From NCBI GenBank assembly GCA_026261815.1, contig JAMPIT010000258.1, positions 9,477,501 to 9,541,500 on the forward strand: DNA of 64,000 nt, written 5' to 3'. The translations under genes and the position numbers were made by a program. The notes under the pieces are model-generated. The model had not been told where the DNA came from. It made no database searches and was given only the letters and a program-made list of their open reading frames with translations. Below, piece by piece: positions 1 through 62,030 of this stretch; the first letter of the stretch is position 1; each line of letters starts with the position of its first letter. The DNA comes from Monarcha castaneiventris obscurior. Taxonomy: Eukaryota > Chordata > Aves > Passeriformes > Monarchidae.

Positions 1-3000
1 TGTTTAGTTTTCTGTTCTGGATGGAGATGTGCTGGGTTGGCAGCTCTGGGATTTTCTGTGTTTTGCCAGCTGGCAAACATGCACATTTGTGTAAGCTCAT
101 TCATAGCTGATACTGAGAGACAGGTGCTGATTTACTGTTCTTCAAATAACTGTGCTGGCATATGTCCAGTATTAACATGACTGTGCCTAGAGAACAAGAG
201 TGCATCACTTAAAATCTTTGTGAGACACCTTTGAGGCACCTCTCTGAATGCTTATTTACTGGTATTGGCAGCAGGGGAAAGTTAAATATATTTCTGTTAC
301 GGATTTCACTGCCTGTGCCTGGGGAGTGTCTGTGATGTTAATGCACAGAAATGCATATGTGTTACTGCCTAATATGAAATGTAAAAATGAGAACTGAAAA
401 TTATTATTGATGGCACTAACAGGAAAGAGATGCTTACAGTCTCAGATCCATAGGGAATGCTTCTCCATAGCTCCTTAACAGCCATTGGAGTGACTAGAGA
501 AAGGAGCTCCAAAGCCTGTATGACAGGGCTTCTGTTAATCTTTCCTGCTCCAGTTGTCGGTATTCTGTATGCAAGTGATGCAGAACTTCCTCTTCCCAGT
601 AGATGCTGAGGCTGTATCCAAACCATAGGAGCATCTCCTGTCCATGTGCTTCCTGTGTCTGGGAGTGGCTGCTCGCTGTGCTGGGCACAGCCGGGGAGGG
701 CTTTCAGGTGGCTGCAGGGCCCTTGGTGCTGGCAGCAGCTCTGCGAGGTGGGGGCCCCGTGTTTGATGGTCTGGTGGCATTGGGGGTTGAGGGGAGGACA
801 GAGCTCTGAAACATCCGCTGGAGTGATCGATACCGAGACAGCGATGCTTTGTTAACTAATCCGGAGCTGACAATGTGTCTAACACTGACTCACTGGTGTC
901 TCTTTGTAACTTGCATGTGAGCTGCTGCAATTAAGTCCTGCAAATCCAATTCTTGTGTTTCCTAGCCTTTATAGGAGATGAGATGTAAGAAATTGTATGG
1001 CATATTTAATTAGCTACTTGTGTAAGAAGGAGAACCTAATTCTCAAGAAGAGCAGTTTCATGAAGGCTTAAATAGCAAGAAACTACTTGGAAGTTTTGGT
1101 TTTGGCTGTAACCTGAAAGTTATTAGCTGTATCAATTTATAAAAGCTGAATTATCTTCAAGTAAGCAAAATGTGGCTTCTTCCTTCTCCCTGCTCTCTTT
1201 TTATTTGTGGTTGTGGTCAAGTTCTAAGTGCTGTGATTATAATAGTAATAGTTGTATGTCAGTGGGCTCTGTTCTGAAACGTGAGACAGACTTCCTTACT
1301 CATGCATAGTAATGTTTGTTTGAAACGTTTATAAAGGGAATCTAAGGAAACTATTTCTGCCCCAAACAGAACTTTCTGTCAAGGCTCCCATACAGATTTT
1401 GAAAACAAACCTGACAAATGCGTTGGACATTATTTATGTAGTGAGGGGACTGTGTGCTCAGTGCCAAACTGTTCTTGTACTGTAAAAGAAGAATACAATT
1501 TCTGTGTCAGGAAAATTCAGTCCAAAGTATTGTTTTGCTTCAAAAACATCTGCAGATTATGTAAGTATAATTATCTTTCATACAGGATAAACCCATAGTA
1601 ACATGGGAAATATTTAACCTTAAGTATTAAAAATTAAATGGGAAAATAGGAACACAGATACAGTATCTGATTATGTATTATCTTTGGATGTTACAGCAGT
1701 CATTTGCTGATGTCAATCTTCCAGTTTTCTGGCAGGTAGATAATACCACCTCAATCTTACAGAACAGCTAGAGAGGTAACAAAAGAAAGGAAGTAGCATG
1801 CTCAGGGCTGCTTAGTGAGCTAAGGATAGCTAACACTGAAAATTAAGAACAAGCTCCCAGTTCTGTACTTCAAACTCAATATTCTTTTTCTTTCCTGACT
1901 ATGGTATTACTCAGGTATAAAGTACATGGCTGAGCTGTTTACTGAGGTTGTGGTAGAGCAGTGCTCACTCAGTGTCCCTGTTCCATGTCTTGGATTGCAG
2001 AGGAAAATTTATATGGTTACATTCTGCTGAACTGGCTACAAAATCAGTCAGCTTCCCCACCCTGGGCTGTGCCTGTTTATATCTCATCTCAAACTGTGGA
2101 ACAATAGTCCTCTGATGAATTTGTGCTTTCTCTCAAAATAAGACTGTAGTCTCTTTTTGCCTTTATGGCTTGATTGAGATCAAGTTAATGGCAGAGATAT
2201 GTGCACAGATTCCTATCAATAAATGGTTTGTTTAAAATAAAAGAGTGCTCTATTTTGGGTCCTGGTTCTACATTACAGTGGCCAATGAAGAAAAACAAAA
2301 TACAAAAGAAAAATTGAGGGTTTTTTGGCAGACAAGTGGATTTTCAAAGTATCAATGGTACTGCTGTCTTACTAATTAGAAATTCACTTGGTTTGGAAAA
2401 AAAAATTGAAGAATTTGTTTGACTGTAGGTGTGGAATATTCTCTAGTAACTGAACTTATTTCTTTGCTGAACTGGTGATGCTAGAAGTTACTCAAGTTAT
2501 CAAATTAGGACCTTTGTTTGACTAATACTGAGCTTTTGTACTAAAGGGAAAACAGTAAAGTCTCCAGCTTTTTCTGTTTTTCTCTCAACTCTTTTTAGTA
2601 GTAGAAATTAGTAGAGCCACAATTACTGTCTGGTGTTTGAAAGGTTTTGGAGTTAATTTTGTGCCTAGTTTCTGTAGATCTTCTGAACCTGTGCTAAAGC
2701 TCTTGTAACACATGCTGACTAGTTTTGTTTGGCAAAGTTTTGTTGCATTTGGCATGTCTCTCTCTTGCTACAAGAAGTTAGAGTATAGCAACATTCTGTA
2801 TTACTACTCTGAAAACAGCCACAGCCCATCTGACTCTCTGGCATCAACACAGCAGCTTAGTATTATTTGGACTGATGTGTTTCTTTCAGCTTCTATTTGT
2901 CATTGCAAATTTTCCTAGTGATAGGAAATTTTTGGCTTGATATAGGCACCACTACTATGAACACGTGGGTACATTTTAATGTTAAGAAAAACATTTCAGA

Positions 3001-6000
3001 TTACAGACTTACAAGCAGTGTGATCTGAACTGAAGAACAGGTTTGTCTTCCTTGCTGAAGGGAGCTCTTTTCAATCAACCATAGAGTTAAGGCATTCTTC
3101 TAGCACATTCATCCTCGAGGCATGAATATATGTCCCTATAAATGTGATGACTTGGTAGCTTGACTGTGAGACTTGGATAAAATACAGCTGACCCTATTTT
3201 TTTTTAAAGATTTCTTCTGCTGTCACAGCAAGGAAGTGGTCTGTTTTTGAGAGAAGTTTTGTATCAGAGCCAAATTGCTGGTCTGCTTCCCTGTGAAAGA
3301 CTTTTTCCCTGTCATTTAGCAGGCACTCTTATGATGAAGCCTTTTCTCTTTAACAGTGATTACTTCTATCATCTCATGTGCCTCACGAGTTTTATTAACT
3401 CAGTCAATCAGAATTAAACTGTGTAACATATTTAGTGCAAATGGCCTAGAATGGTAGCTAAGGGAATGTCTTCATCTCTTGTCATCAAAGGGAGAATACT
3501 TGTAAATGAAGATGAAGACAGATAAGCAAACTTAGGGTAAGTCAAATATTTGGACCAGAGGGGACTGCTTTTAAAATGATGCTTTGGGCACATGGCAGCA
3601 AAGGTGAAGGTGAAATGGCCAGAGGAAGACCAAGGTGTGTAAAAGAATGAACAAAAAACTGTGTGTGCTAGAGCAGCAACATGATTTCATGGAGTAGGTT
3701 GTATAAGTAAGGATCTGTAAATGTATTTAAGGAGTGAGGCTGGATGCCAGAAGAGGGGAAGGTAAGGAAAAACTGGAAAGCAGTTAAATGAAGTTTTGGA
3801 AAAGAACTGTGACAAAATACTTCCAGCTATATAATGATGATTTGGAAAATAATGAAAATGCAGTGAAAAACTAGGAGAACAGCTGAAAGCTGTGTTGGCA
3901 GATTTATAATATCAGTATTAGGAAGTGTTCTTCAGATGTTTTTTTCCAGGGCCACCTGGAAAGGTACAGTGAATACAGATCAAAAAGTCCTTGTGAAAGA
4001 TGAAATCAGGCTAGGTTTCAGCTATTGCTTAAAAATACCTCCCCTTCAGTCCAGCAGAAAGTGGAAGTAATATAAATGTTTGGATTTTCAGAGAGCCGTG
4101 ACAGACCTGTATGATGTAATAAATAAATAATTAAATTTCATTTTCTTAATAATAAAAAACTTTACAGCTAAGCAGCAAGCTGAACATTAAACCCACCAAT
4201 TTTTGCACGATGATCCTCATGAACTTTTTATAGTGTTTACTTCTATGGAATGTGAGCCCTGCTCAGTCACTGTTATGAGATTTTCTGTAAATACATTGCT
4301 GTTTCTTTACCTTTATCCATGACTTCTTCTGCTTCCCACTTTCTTTTTAAGAAAGGGGTAAGGATCAGAACATGGTCTGATGTGAGCAGCCAGGCCACGC
4401 AGGTAACCATAGCCAGGTCAAGGTACAAAGTACTTCAGTCCTAGGAGAATCAGAGTGCAAAGGGACAGTTTAACTGCCTTTCAGCAATAAAACAGGGAGG
4501 CAATATCTGCTTACTGTGACCTTGGAGATGGAGTCATACACATAGGTAAGCAGACTGAGAAGCTGGAAGCGTGTGCAAGGCAGCTGTAGGATTGTCAGAA
4601 TGTTTCTAAGCAGAGATGCCATGATCCAGACATTGCTGAAAGCTTATTTGGTCTGATGTGCAAGGGGCCCTAATTAATAATAATGTCAACAGCTTTAAAA
4701 GCTTCACAGCAATCTGCAGGTTGCATCAGTGGGAGGTTTGAATTGCATGAGTGAATCCCTGTTTATGTTGAGTATACGGGGATATGCCTGAGGCAAACTG
4801 CCTTTTAAACAAATGTTAAATTGGATCAGCAGTATTGCCAAAATATTTACTCGTTTTCCTTCTGGAGTGGTCAGGTGGTTGAAATGTCACTTCCATGTTT
4901 TTTATGGCACAGAGGTGGCCTGAAAGGAGATGAAGGATTAAAAAACTAAATAGTTTGGCAGGGCTTTGGCAAGGCATACCAGGATAGACACTAATTTTGT
5001 CTAGGGTATGACTGATGGGTAAGTAGGCATGGAGGGCAGAGCTGACAGCTCCTTCCACCTTGATGATTCAGAGTTTGACTGAGGCCTTAAAGACAGAACC
5101 TGTCAGTTCCTTGTTGTCAATTTGTTCTTGCTATAGAAATGCTATTTGCCAGTTGTGCTTCAGGGGAGAGAGCATGGTTAGTCGTGGGTATATTCCAAGT
5201 GATTAGCATTGTGCTTCATAATTTATAAACTGATACTCGATTTTATTCATAATATTGAGTATTGTCCTCTTGAGAAAGATGTCCTTTCACCTCCAGTTCT
5301 CCTTCTTCCTCCTTGCTTAAAGGATAGCTAGCAAGAAAGGAAGAGTCCCTTTTCTCCTCATCTCTCCTTTGGTTTGATTAGGAATTTTGAGTTACATCTT
5401 CCAGAACTTCAAATAAAATTGCTGATGTTACCTTATGGTGTCTCTTTAAGTAAAACAAAACATAGTGTGATGTTGGGTAGTGTTTTAGAGACCAGTTAAT
5501 TGGACAGAATATGCTGCTCTATGTGTAAGAAACTCGAGAAATTTCCAAGCATAGGAGAAGTGATTTTATAAAGCAAACAAAAGAAAAACGTGCTGACCTT
5601 GCGACCGAACCTTGTTCAGTCTATTAAGATTGAAAAGACTGCAGGATAGCCTACAACAGAGGACAAAAAATTTTGTCTTGTCAAAAGCAGCTCAATTTTC
5701 TCTGGATGTGGAGAGTCAGACCTTTGAGAAGCAGTTGTTGACTACTTCTTGTTGCATATCAGACCTGAATATCCAGGAAGCATGCAGGACACAGTGACCC
5801 AAAAAGTTATCCACCTTCTTTTCTGAGGTTTCCTTAGCTTAAGAAGAGCAGTCTGAACAAGGAGAAAGGTCCTATGATAAATTCTACTTTCACCTCAGAG
5901 CTGAGGCAAAAGAGCAGGAAATTTTGGCATGAAACTGAGCAAAGTATAGAAATGGGCAAGGAATTAAGAGGTAGCTGGCAGAGTTAATAAGAAGGCAAAT

Positions 6001-8364
6001 ACTGTTTAAGACCACATTCCATCTGAGTTCCTGCTCACCTTCTACCTCTATTCATTCCCTTTTGGCAGACCTTGAAGATTCTGTGTCAGTGGAAAGCTCA
6101 TTTCTGAGGAAGTTCCGTTGAGAGCATCTCTGACTGTAGGAATTAAGTTACTTCAAATTCTTTCCTGCTCCCTGTAAACCCCAAATTACTCCACCACAAC
6201 ACCCAAGATTCCTAACTTTCCTCTCAGAGGAAATGTGTTGATTTAGCTGCTGCTCTGTATAGGTTCAAAGCATGGTCCTTTTTTCTTAATTTAAATTTAC
6301 ATTGTTGAAGTTTTCTATTTGTAAGTCTGTGAGAGCATTTTAAACTTTTTTCCCCTCACCCAAGGCATTACTCCTAGTAAAACTAATGTGTAACTAAAAT
6401 ATGTTTTAAAAGTCTGTATATAGACATTGACCTGTCCAACTTAGTTTGTTCATTCAAATTGGCTGGGTATGCAAAAGCTGTGTAAAATTAAAAATTAATG
6501 GAGTACACAACCGACACAAGAAACCTGGCAAGTAACAATAAACCTCATCAACTTAACATGCAATCATCCTGCTTAAAACCAATAAGCATGCCAAACAGGC
6601 AAGACAGGTTGTGCTGACAATGATTCTAGATTATCTTGTTGTAACGCACTAAAGCTGTAGTTTGACCAGTTTTATTTTAAAACCAATATTACCATGGAAA
6701 GGAGGAGTCCCATACTTGTGAACTTGCTGTTGGTTTCTACTCAGTGCTGGTTTCTATATCCTTCTCCACCCCCTTTCCCTGATCCTTCTTGCACTGGGAT
6801 TACTGGGTGACTGTAGGTGAGGCATCTGAGGAGCTCATGTACATAAGCAGGGGGGAAGCAGGAGGAAGAGCATCTGAGAGCTATTTTTCTACTCAGTCCC
6901 TCGATCTTGTTTACCACGCTCACCTGTGACGTTTCCAGTGCTACCCTATACTTGAAACTAGGATGGGAAGAGGCAACTTAGAAGCGTTAAACCAGACACA
7001 CACCTGAAACATGACACCCTTTCCTCCCAGTACATCCCTGTGCTGAATTCATGGGCTTTGTGTCTAGATGAGCATGTTCAGCTGAAATGTGCCCTTTGTT
7101 CTTGCAGATAGTGGTGTGCAAATAAAACTTGAAAATGGGTATCACTTGCTGCCTCAGAGCTACCAGGCAGCCTTACCTTCAAAACCTGTACCCTATTTTC
7201 TTCTTGCATCTGCTTATCATGGGTTCAGTTGTTCTTTCTGTAATTAACATATCACAGCTACAGGAACCTCTTACTGGAAAAAATGAACAGTCTTCTGGAA
7301 TAAAGACAGACAGGCTGCTGTTGTTTAAAATGTAGGTAGTTTGTATGTATCTATGCCATAATGTTGATTTCAGTTTTAAGTTAGAAAGCTGATGAGTCTT
7401 AAATTCCTGGAACACAGACTTTCCTAAGCTAATCTCCATAAACGTGAATGAATTTGCCATGGGGGGGTAATTCAGTGTTTTGAGAAGTGCTTGTTGTCTA
7501 TTTATGAGCTGCAGGTACTGATGTAGGAAGAAAATGGGAACATAATTTCCGTGAATACTACCAGTATGTGTGTGGGAATGCCCAACTGCAAGGAAATTCA
7601 AAGGGTTGGCAAGACTTACACTATTGTGACAGCTCCATTCTAATAGTAGCATGCATCTACATAACACTTGGCAGATGGGCTGGTTTGAGTACCAAGTTAA
7701 AAATGGCCACAGCCCTGCATTTCTGCCTGGGGAAAGTCACTCTGAACGAGGTGCTGGTGCTGCACAGTTGCCAGAGAAATCCTCTTTTTCCTGCTGATGC
7801 TCTGCAGCCACTACTGACACCCTGGGTGAGGTGATCCCATGGGCAGGAACCTCTCTGCTTTGCAGCAGGGGTTGGCATGAATTCTTTCTGTTCCCTCAAT
7901 GTGGAAATGGGATCATTGTCTGTTTTCAGAAGTAAACAGAGTACCTCTGAAATCTGCCCTGTAGCTGTAAGCAGCATCTAATACATTCTGTGAACAATGA
8001 CTGCAACCACTGCAGGGGGAAAAAAGGATATGGGTGGAATAAAAATGAGTTTCATAGGTCTTGGAGTGGGAAACCTTTTCTCTGTGGACAAACAGATGGC
8101 TTCCTTAACTTGTACTAAGAAGCTGATAGTTGGGTTTTTTTCACCTTCTCAAGCTTTCTGTCATCATGAGTTGCAAGAGGAGAGCAAAATGCCCTTTCAC
8201 ATTAGCATACTATGCTTATAGAAGGTCATCTCTGTGGTAAGGACTACAGAGACTGGTGTATAGATCACTTTTGTCATGAAGGATCTCTGCGTTGCACTGC
8301 AACAATACTGGTTCTTCAGTCTTTCATTTCATATCCTTACCATTTTTTTGCTTCTATCCAATAG
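1..8364 (+). other. TESK2 intron upstream of first visible exon
   Basis: The first visible exon starts in phase 0 with kinase sequence, so this stretch should be intron, possibly holding an unrecognised upstream exon. I looked for the Gly-rich-loop exon (expected to encode something like GSGFFSEVFK) and did not find it. Visible content is a small GC-rich, CpG-containing patch at about 643-870 and an AT-rich stretch near 4110-4160. I recognise no repeats or genes. Confidence 0.8.
643..870. other. Short CpG/GC-rich patch in AT-rich intron
   Basis: The 160 bases from about 650 are clearly G/C-rich with several CpGs (for example GCTCGCTG, GCCGGGG, CTGCGAGG, CCCCGTG). More CpGs follow to about 865 (TCCGCTG, GATCGAT, ACCGAG). 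Flanking sequence has almost none. No splice-bounded coding was recognised. It might be a regulatory element, an old repeat or an unannotated exon. Confidence 0.35.
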
Positions 8365-57387
<49,023 letters not shown>

Positions 57388-59440
57388 AGAGAGGGCTCCA
57401 ACTGAATGTGTCCTTGAGAGAACAGTTGCTCCCAGTTGCTTAAACTCTGTTTTTCTGCAGTGCTGGGCTTCACATTTGAAAGAGACTCAACGGATGGGGG
57501 AAGCTGGCTGTCAGACAGATAGCTGCAGACAGTGTCTGAAGAGACTGATTATTTTATAAAACTTTATTTCAAATTGTGCTTATTCCCTTTCCTGATTTGT
57601 GTTAGGAGGGGGAACTACTCCAGCCAGAATGGCCATATGGGTACCACAGCCCTTCCAAGAGGCAGCAGCCAGGGCAGGCACCATGTGTAAACAGTTTGAC
57701 CTGGATTTCCAGCATGAGGCATTTTAAGGTCTTAAGCTCCATGTAGAGTAGAAAGAATGACCCTTAGATTTTCCCCTCTTCCTCTGACTAACCAGCTGCT
57801 CTACGCCACTGCAGATTATTCATTAACATTCTGCATCAGTGCACGTGAGTTGGAGCCCCTGTTTTAGAAACAGGCACAGAAGTCTTTCCGAGCTACGTTG
57901 AGCAGATAGGAATGCTCTCTGCTCCCAGAGCTGCTTTGAATGCTGTTGTAGCATTAAACAAGCTCTTCTTTCAAAAGCAGCAAAAACAAAACCGCTCATG
58001 CTGGTCACAATCTGCAGGCTGAGTCACATGACAAGTACTTTGCAATTAACAAGAAGAATCTGTTCCCTGGTGTTTCATTTTCCCTTGGGATTTAGTAATG
58101 ATGTTTAATACATTTGTGCAGGGAAGCTCTCTTCCTTGTACAGCTCTTTGTGTACCTCAGCCCAAATGTGGAGGAAGATTTGCCCAGGGCACAGAGAGGC
58201 ATATTCCAGGCATTGCCATTTCTGGGCTTCTGAAGAAGCTGCTCCTGAAAGTACCAGCTGTACTGAGCTTTTGGCAGGGGGTGGTGGGCTCTTATCTTTG
58301 AAGAGCTGAGTGGACATCATAATCTGTTTCTGCAGAATAATTAAATACAGTAGCTACATCACAATTGACCATTAGCACTAAACTAGAAGGGTCACATTCA
58401 CCTCCCTCTCTGGTACAACATCCCATCTCACTGATTTCACTCCAGTAATGATGGCTCCTCACCAGACTGCTTGACAGAGGACAGGGATCTCCTGCTCAGG
58501 GGAAGTTGCCAGCAGTGTTGTAGCCCCACAAGTGCTCTTGGAGAGGACAACTCACAGGAGGACTTTGAATTGTCTAACTGAAGAAAATTAGCTTGTCCCC
58601 AATTGACTTTTTGTTTACTCTACAGAAAGAAGCTGCTGTCTTTATTGGCTTCTCCTGTCACTGAATAATTTTTTTAATTTTATTTTTAACTTCCCTCCAC
58701 CAGCAGGTATCTGTGAAAGAAGCAGCAGCATGAGCTTTGTTGCTGCTTGCTGGAACCAGCATCAGTGATCCCTGCTCTGGGATGCAATGTATGGGAAAGC
58801 TTGTTCTGTGACAGTTGTACAACATCCTGCCCTTTTCCACTATCATCATCCCAAAAACATGGGATTTTAAAAATTTTGTTTTATGGGGTTTTTTTAACCT
58901 ATATTATCATTCCTAAGTGAGGTAAACATTGCACACCTGCTGAGCAGATGGTGATGCAGCAGAATCCAGAATTCATCCAGGTAGCCTGTTACACTCTTCC
59001 TGCTTTCTTGTAAGGCTGGATAATGCAAGCTAGTCTCTGATGGAAGCCAGACTGTTTCTACTCTTCTCCCATCTCAAAGAAAGGATGGAGAAAGCCTTAG
59101 TTCTTTCTTGGCTGGGGTGTGTATCTTTCCAGAGGTGTAGGAGGCTATTCTGTGAGTTACAGCTGTGACTTCCTCTAGTGAAGTGTGTGTTAACCTGAGC
59201 AGCAGTTCTCCCTTTGCAGTGGCTGCCATGAATGAAATGAGAAACCTGGTGTTGCTGAGTTATTTAATACAGTCCATGCCAGATTAGGCAGCTATTGGCA
59301 GTTTGAAAGAGAAAATGCCTGTGCTAAGATCACCCCTTTTGGCCCACACCTCTCTGCCTCTTGAAGGTGCTGATCTGTAGAGTAGTCTCTGTCTTCTGTA
59401 TCATGTCTGGAGAGTGCAGAGCAGCTTGTATAGCTGCCAG

Positions 59441-59453
59441 TGTGTGTGTGTGT
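59441..59453. repeat. (TG)n microsatellite in TESK2 3'UTR
   Basis: Six to seven TG units, a short simple repeat. Confidence 0.85.
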
Positions 59454-60916
59454 AACTTCCTTTGAGGACAGAGAAACATCAGAACTCAATTGCCAGTGAG
59501 TTGCCTGCCTGGTGCCTGCTTGCTTTTGCTTTTTTTTTTTTACATCTTTTTATCTTTGCTACAATTGTGTCTTCTGGGAGGGAAACCATCAGCACCAGCT
59601 TCTGTCGTCACAAGATGCATTTAGTTGTGTGACTTCAGACAAACAAGCAATAATGAGTAGTTTACTTTTGGATCACCAGGCTGAGGGAAGCTGTCCAGCA
59701 TCTTCCAGCAGCCTGACCAGAGAGCACACGCACAACTCTGGCTGCCCTGGGGCTCACGTGGGTGAGCCCTGGCTGTCAGTGCTGTCACCTCATCATGAAC
59801 ACTGCTGCCCTCTCTGACACTGACTGCAACGCTTGAGCAGTCAGGCTTGGAGTACCTCCAGGGCACCCATTGCAGTGACCTCATCTGTTCTCTTACACCG
59901 CTGTCTTTACAATGTTTCCCTGCCCTAAATTGCTCTTACAAAGCAGCACAGCTAAAATTTTATTTTCTTAAATGTCCGCTCTAAGCACAACCAGTTGACA
60001 TGCACTGGGCACAACTATCAACTTTTCTGGCTCTTTGTACTGAGGTGGAGATGTCAGAAATAGAAAGGCCAAGGACTAGCAGCTCAGACCTTTCCTAGAT
60101 TGGTCTGCATGGGAAGAGGCACGTGTATGAAACTGGAGTAAAAGGTCATTTTAAAAATTGCAAAGTGGTTGCTGAAACCCAGTGTTTCCAAGGGTCTGGA
60201 TGCGGTTGGAAGTCACTACATCTCATCCCTTTGGCTGCATAAGGCTGAATCTAGGCTGCACCTAGTAACTCCTAGGTTTTCTGCCTACTGAGTTTGCTTT
60301 TCTATAGAGGGCCATTTTCTGACAGCTACTGATAAACATGAATTGAACATGTGGTCAGCAAACTCCTTGTTTTATAGTGATGTGACAAAGTTTTATTGTG
60401 ATTGGATTTTACCGTGATTTTGACTTTACAGGAGCAGTTCTTGCTCTTTTAAAGTACTTTCTACACATTGCTACACATCTCCCTGAAGAGATCAAAGATG
60501 TTTTTAATTCACTTTAAATCTATGTTGAGTTCATTTAAATGTCTGTTATAAGCTATTTTTGTTGTGGTTGCAGGTTGATAAAATGCAGCCAAGAGAATGC
60601 ATGTGAATTGCTGCCCTTCAAAAGCAGCACAGCCAAGGGGCTGTAGCAGACTTGTACTTGTTGGAGAGGCATCGATGTATTATTTGTAACAGAACATTGG
60701 TATTTTTTGCCAGTACAACTAAAGACACTTGAATAATTCCTGTTTGCACTTAATGCTATTGTTTATATTGCATGTCACTACATTTCTATGCAAAACAAAT
60801 AACCTTTTTTTTTTGGGAGGAGGGGCAGCCAGATATTTGATTAAGTATAAAGATCTTTGCGAGATGATCTATTTTCGTATTTATGAAGGAGTTTTACGTC
60901 TTAATATTTTGCAGTC

Positions 60917-60924
60917 TGTAAATA
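60917..60924 (+). promoter_or_regulatory. Candidate Pumilio element TGTAAATA in TESK2 3'UTR
   Basis: Matches the Pumilio consensus UGUANAUA exactly and lies about 300 nt before the predicted distal poly(A) site, where such elements are often functional. An 8-mer with one free base turns up by chance, so this is a weak call. Confidence 0.3.
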
Positions 60925-61223
60925 GCTGAACTTGTAATTAAAGGCTTAGGAAGAAGTTTGTAGCCTGTGTATAATAGTAAGTTAACACTGCCAGAAAAAA
61001 AATCTTTGCGAAACAACTTTTCTAATATTGCAGATATTTATGAATATGTAAAGAAAGCACGTCTTGTTTTTATGTTGATTGACCTTCTGACTTTTTTGAA
61101 CTATAGAAATGGTCTATGTTTTATTGGAACTGCAATAAGAAGTAACCAAAGATGAATCCACTTAAATATTTTCATAGTTTTTTTCTTGGTCAGGTTTTGT
61201 AAACTTTCCCAACTTGCTTTCAA

Positions 61224-61229
61224 AATAAA
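61224..61229 (+). terminator. Candidate distal TESK2 poly(A) signal AATAAA
   Basis: Canonical hexamer within CAAAATAAAAATG, with a G/T-rich stretch (CTGAGTCTTGTG) about 20 nt downstream. It is the only AATAAA seen between the TESK2 stop codon and the TOE1 stop codon on this strand. Confidence 0.55.
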
Positions 61230-61250
61230 AATGAAATCAAGGCCTGAGTC

Positions 61251-61869
61251 TTGTGATTAAGAAGACAACTCTAAGTTTAAAAAGCTGGCTCAAATGCTTA
61301 CTTAAGCTACAAATGCCATTAATATCTGGCTTGAGATTGTATTTGCTATTGCTCAGTGCTGAGTATACACCCAAGGAAAACTGTCATCCTCAGTAAGTGT
61401 TAATTCTCTCCTGCATCTCACTGAAGTGCTCCACTATTAAATCCATGAGACTCAAGGATTTTTTTTTTCTGATGTGTGTTACAGTGGTCTGAAGAGTAGG
61501 TCATAGCTTCTGACCTACTAGATAAGACAGCTTTTGATAGCAGCCTGCAGGGCAACTTGCCATGGTGGCTGCTCTGTTCTAGCCCTAAATAGCTTCAGTA
61601 GTACAGGAAGCTGTGCAGTTTCTCAGGATCATGTATCTGGCTTTCAGCCCCACTGCCTCTCCCCTTGGAACAAGTCTGAAGACCTGCTATGGCTTGGTTC
61701 TGCATGCAGTTACCCTGCACCAGAATCAGCTGGCTCACTTGGGATGAACTTTCTCCTTCCCTTCTCTCCTGTAAGAGCAAAGGTCTCATCTGTGCATGTT
61801 CTAACCAAAGGTGCATTTTTCCCACTTCAGCCTGATCCCTGCCTTCACATCCCAGCATGCCACTAAGGA
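61251..61869. other. Intergenic gap between convergent TESK2 and TOE1
   Basis: About 0.6 kb between the two predicted poly(A) sites. It has a short T tract near 61460 and no supportable coding. Short ORFs on both strands here look random. Part of it could still be transcribed as read-through from either gene. Confidence 0.5.
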
Positions 61870-61895
61870 ACACGGGCAACTCCAACTGAGAGCAA

Positions 61896-61901
61896 TTTAA
61901 T
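61896..61901 (-). terminator. Candidate TOE1 poly(A) signal (ATTAAA on minus strand)
   Basis: TTTAAT on the + strand gives ATTAAA about 130 nt past the TOE1 stop. The following minus-strand sequence is G/T-rich (GTGTTCC, GGGATGTG), as expected downstream of a cleavage site. No AATAAA is nearer. If right, the TOE1 3'UTR is only about 150 nt. Confidence 0.4.
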
Positions 61902-62030
61902 CAGTCAGATGTTAAAACAGAAACAAGAGTATGAAACCTGTTCCCTTTTTGGAGAGTTCTTGATGGAAAAAAGAACTCCAAAACTTGGAGGAAAAAAAAA
62001 AAGCCCAGTTTAGTGAGGAGTTCTGTAGCT

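Larger units (their letters stand above)
57388..61250 (+). other. TESK2: TESK2 3' untranslated region (predicted, end uncertain)
   Basis: No further coding was found after the TGA. Possible poly(A) signals on the + strand are ATTAAA at 58340, ATTAAA at 60937 and AATAAA at 61224. The last is followed by a G/T-rich stretch and I take it as the distal end, giving a 3'UTR of about 3.9 kb. A shorter form ending near 58360 is possible. A (TG)n run lies at 59441-59453 and a T tract near 59530. The section at 60530-61230 is strongly AT-rich, as 3'UTR ends often are. The exact end is inferred, not seen. Confidence 0.55.

Noticed and set aside
7179..7667. 162-codon open frame on the minus strand
   Set aside because: The longest open frame in the intron, but the product has no recognisable domain, no consistent codon bias and no splice or promoter context. 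Likely chance.
1..8364. TESK2 N-terminal exons with the Gly-rich loop
   Set aside because: Searched by eye for sequences encoding the expected GSGFF and EVFK motifs next to a donor. Nothing convincing, so probably upstream of the window.
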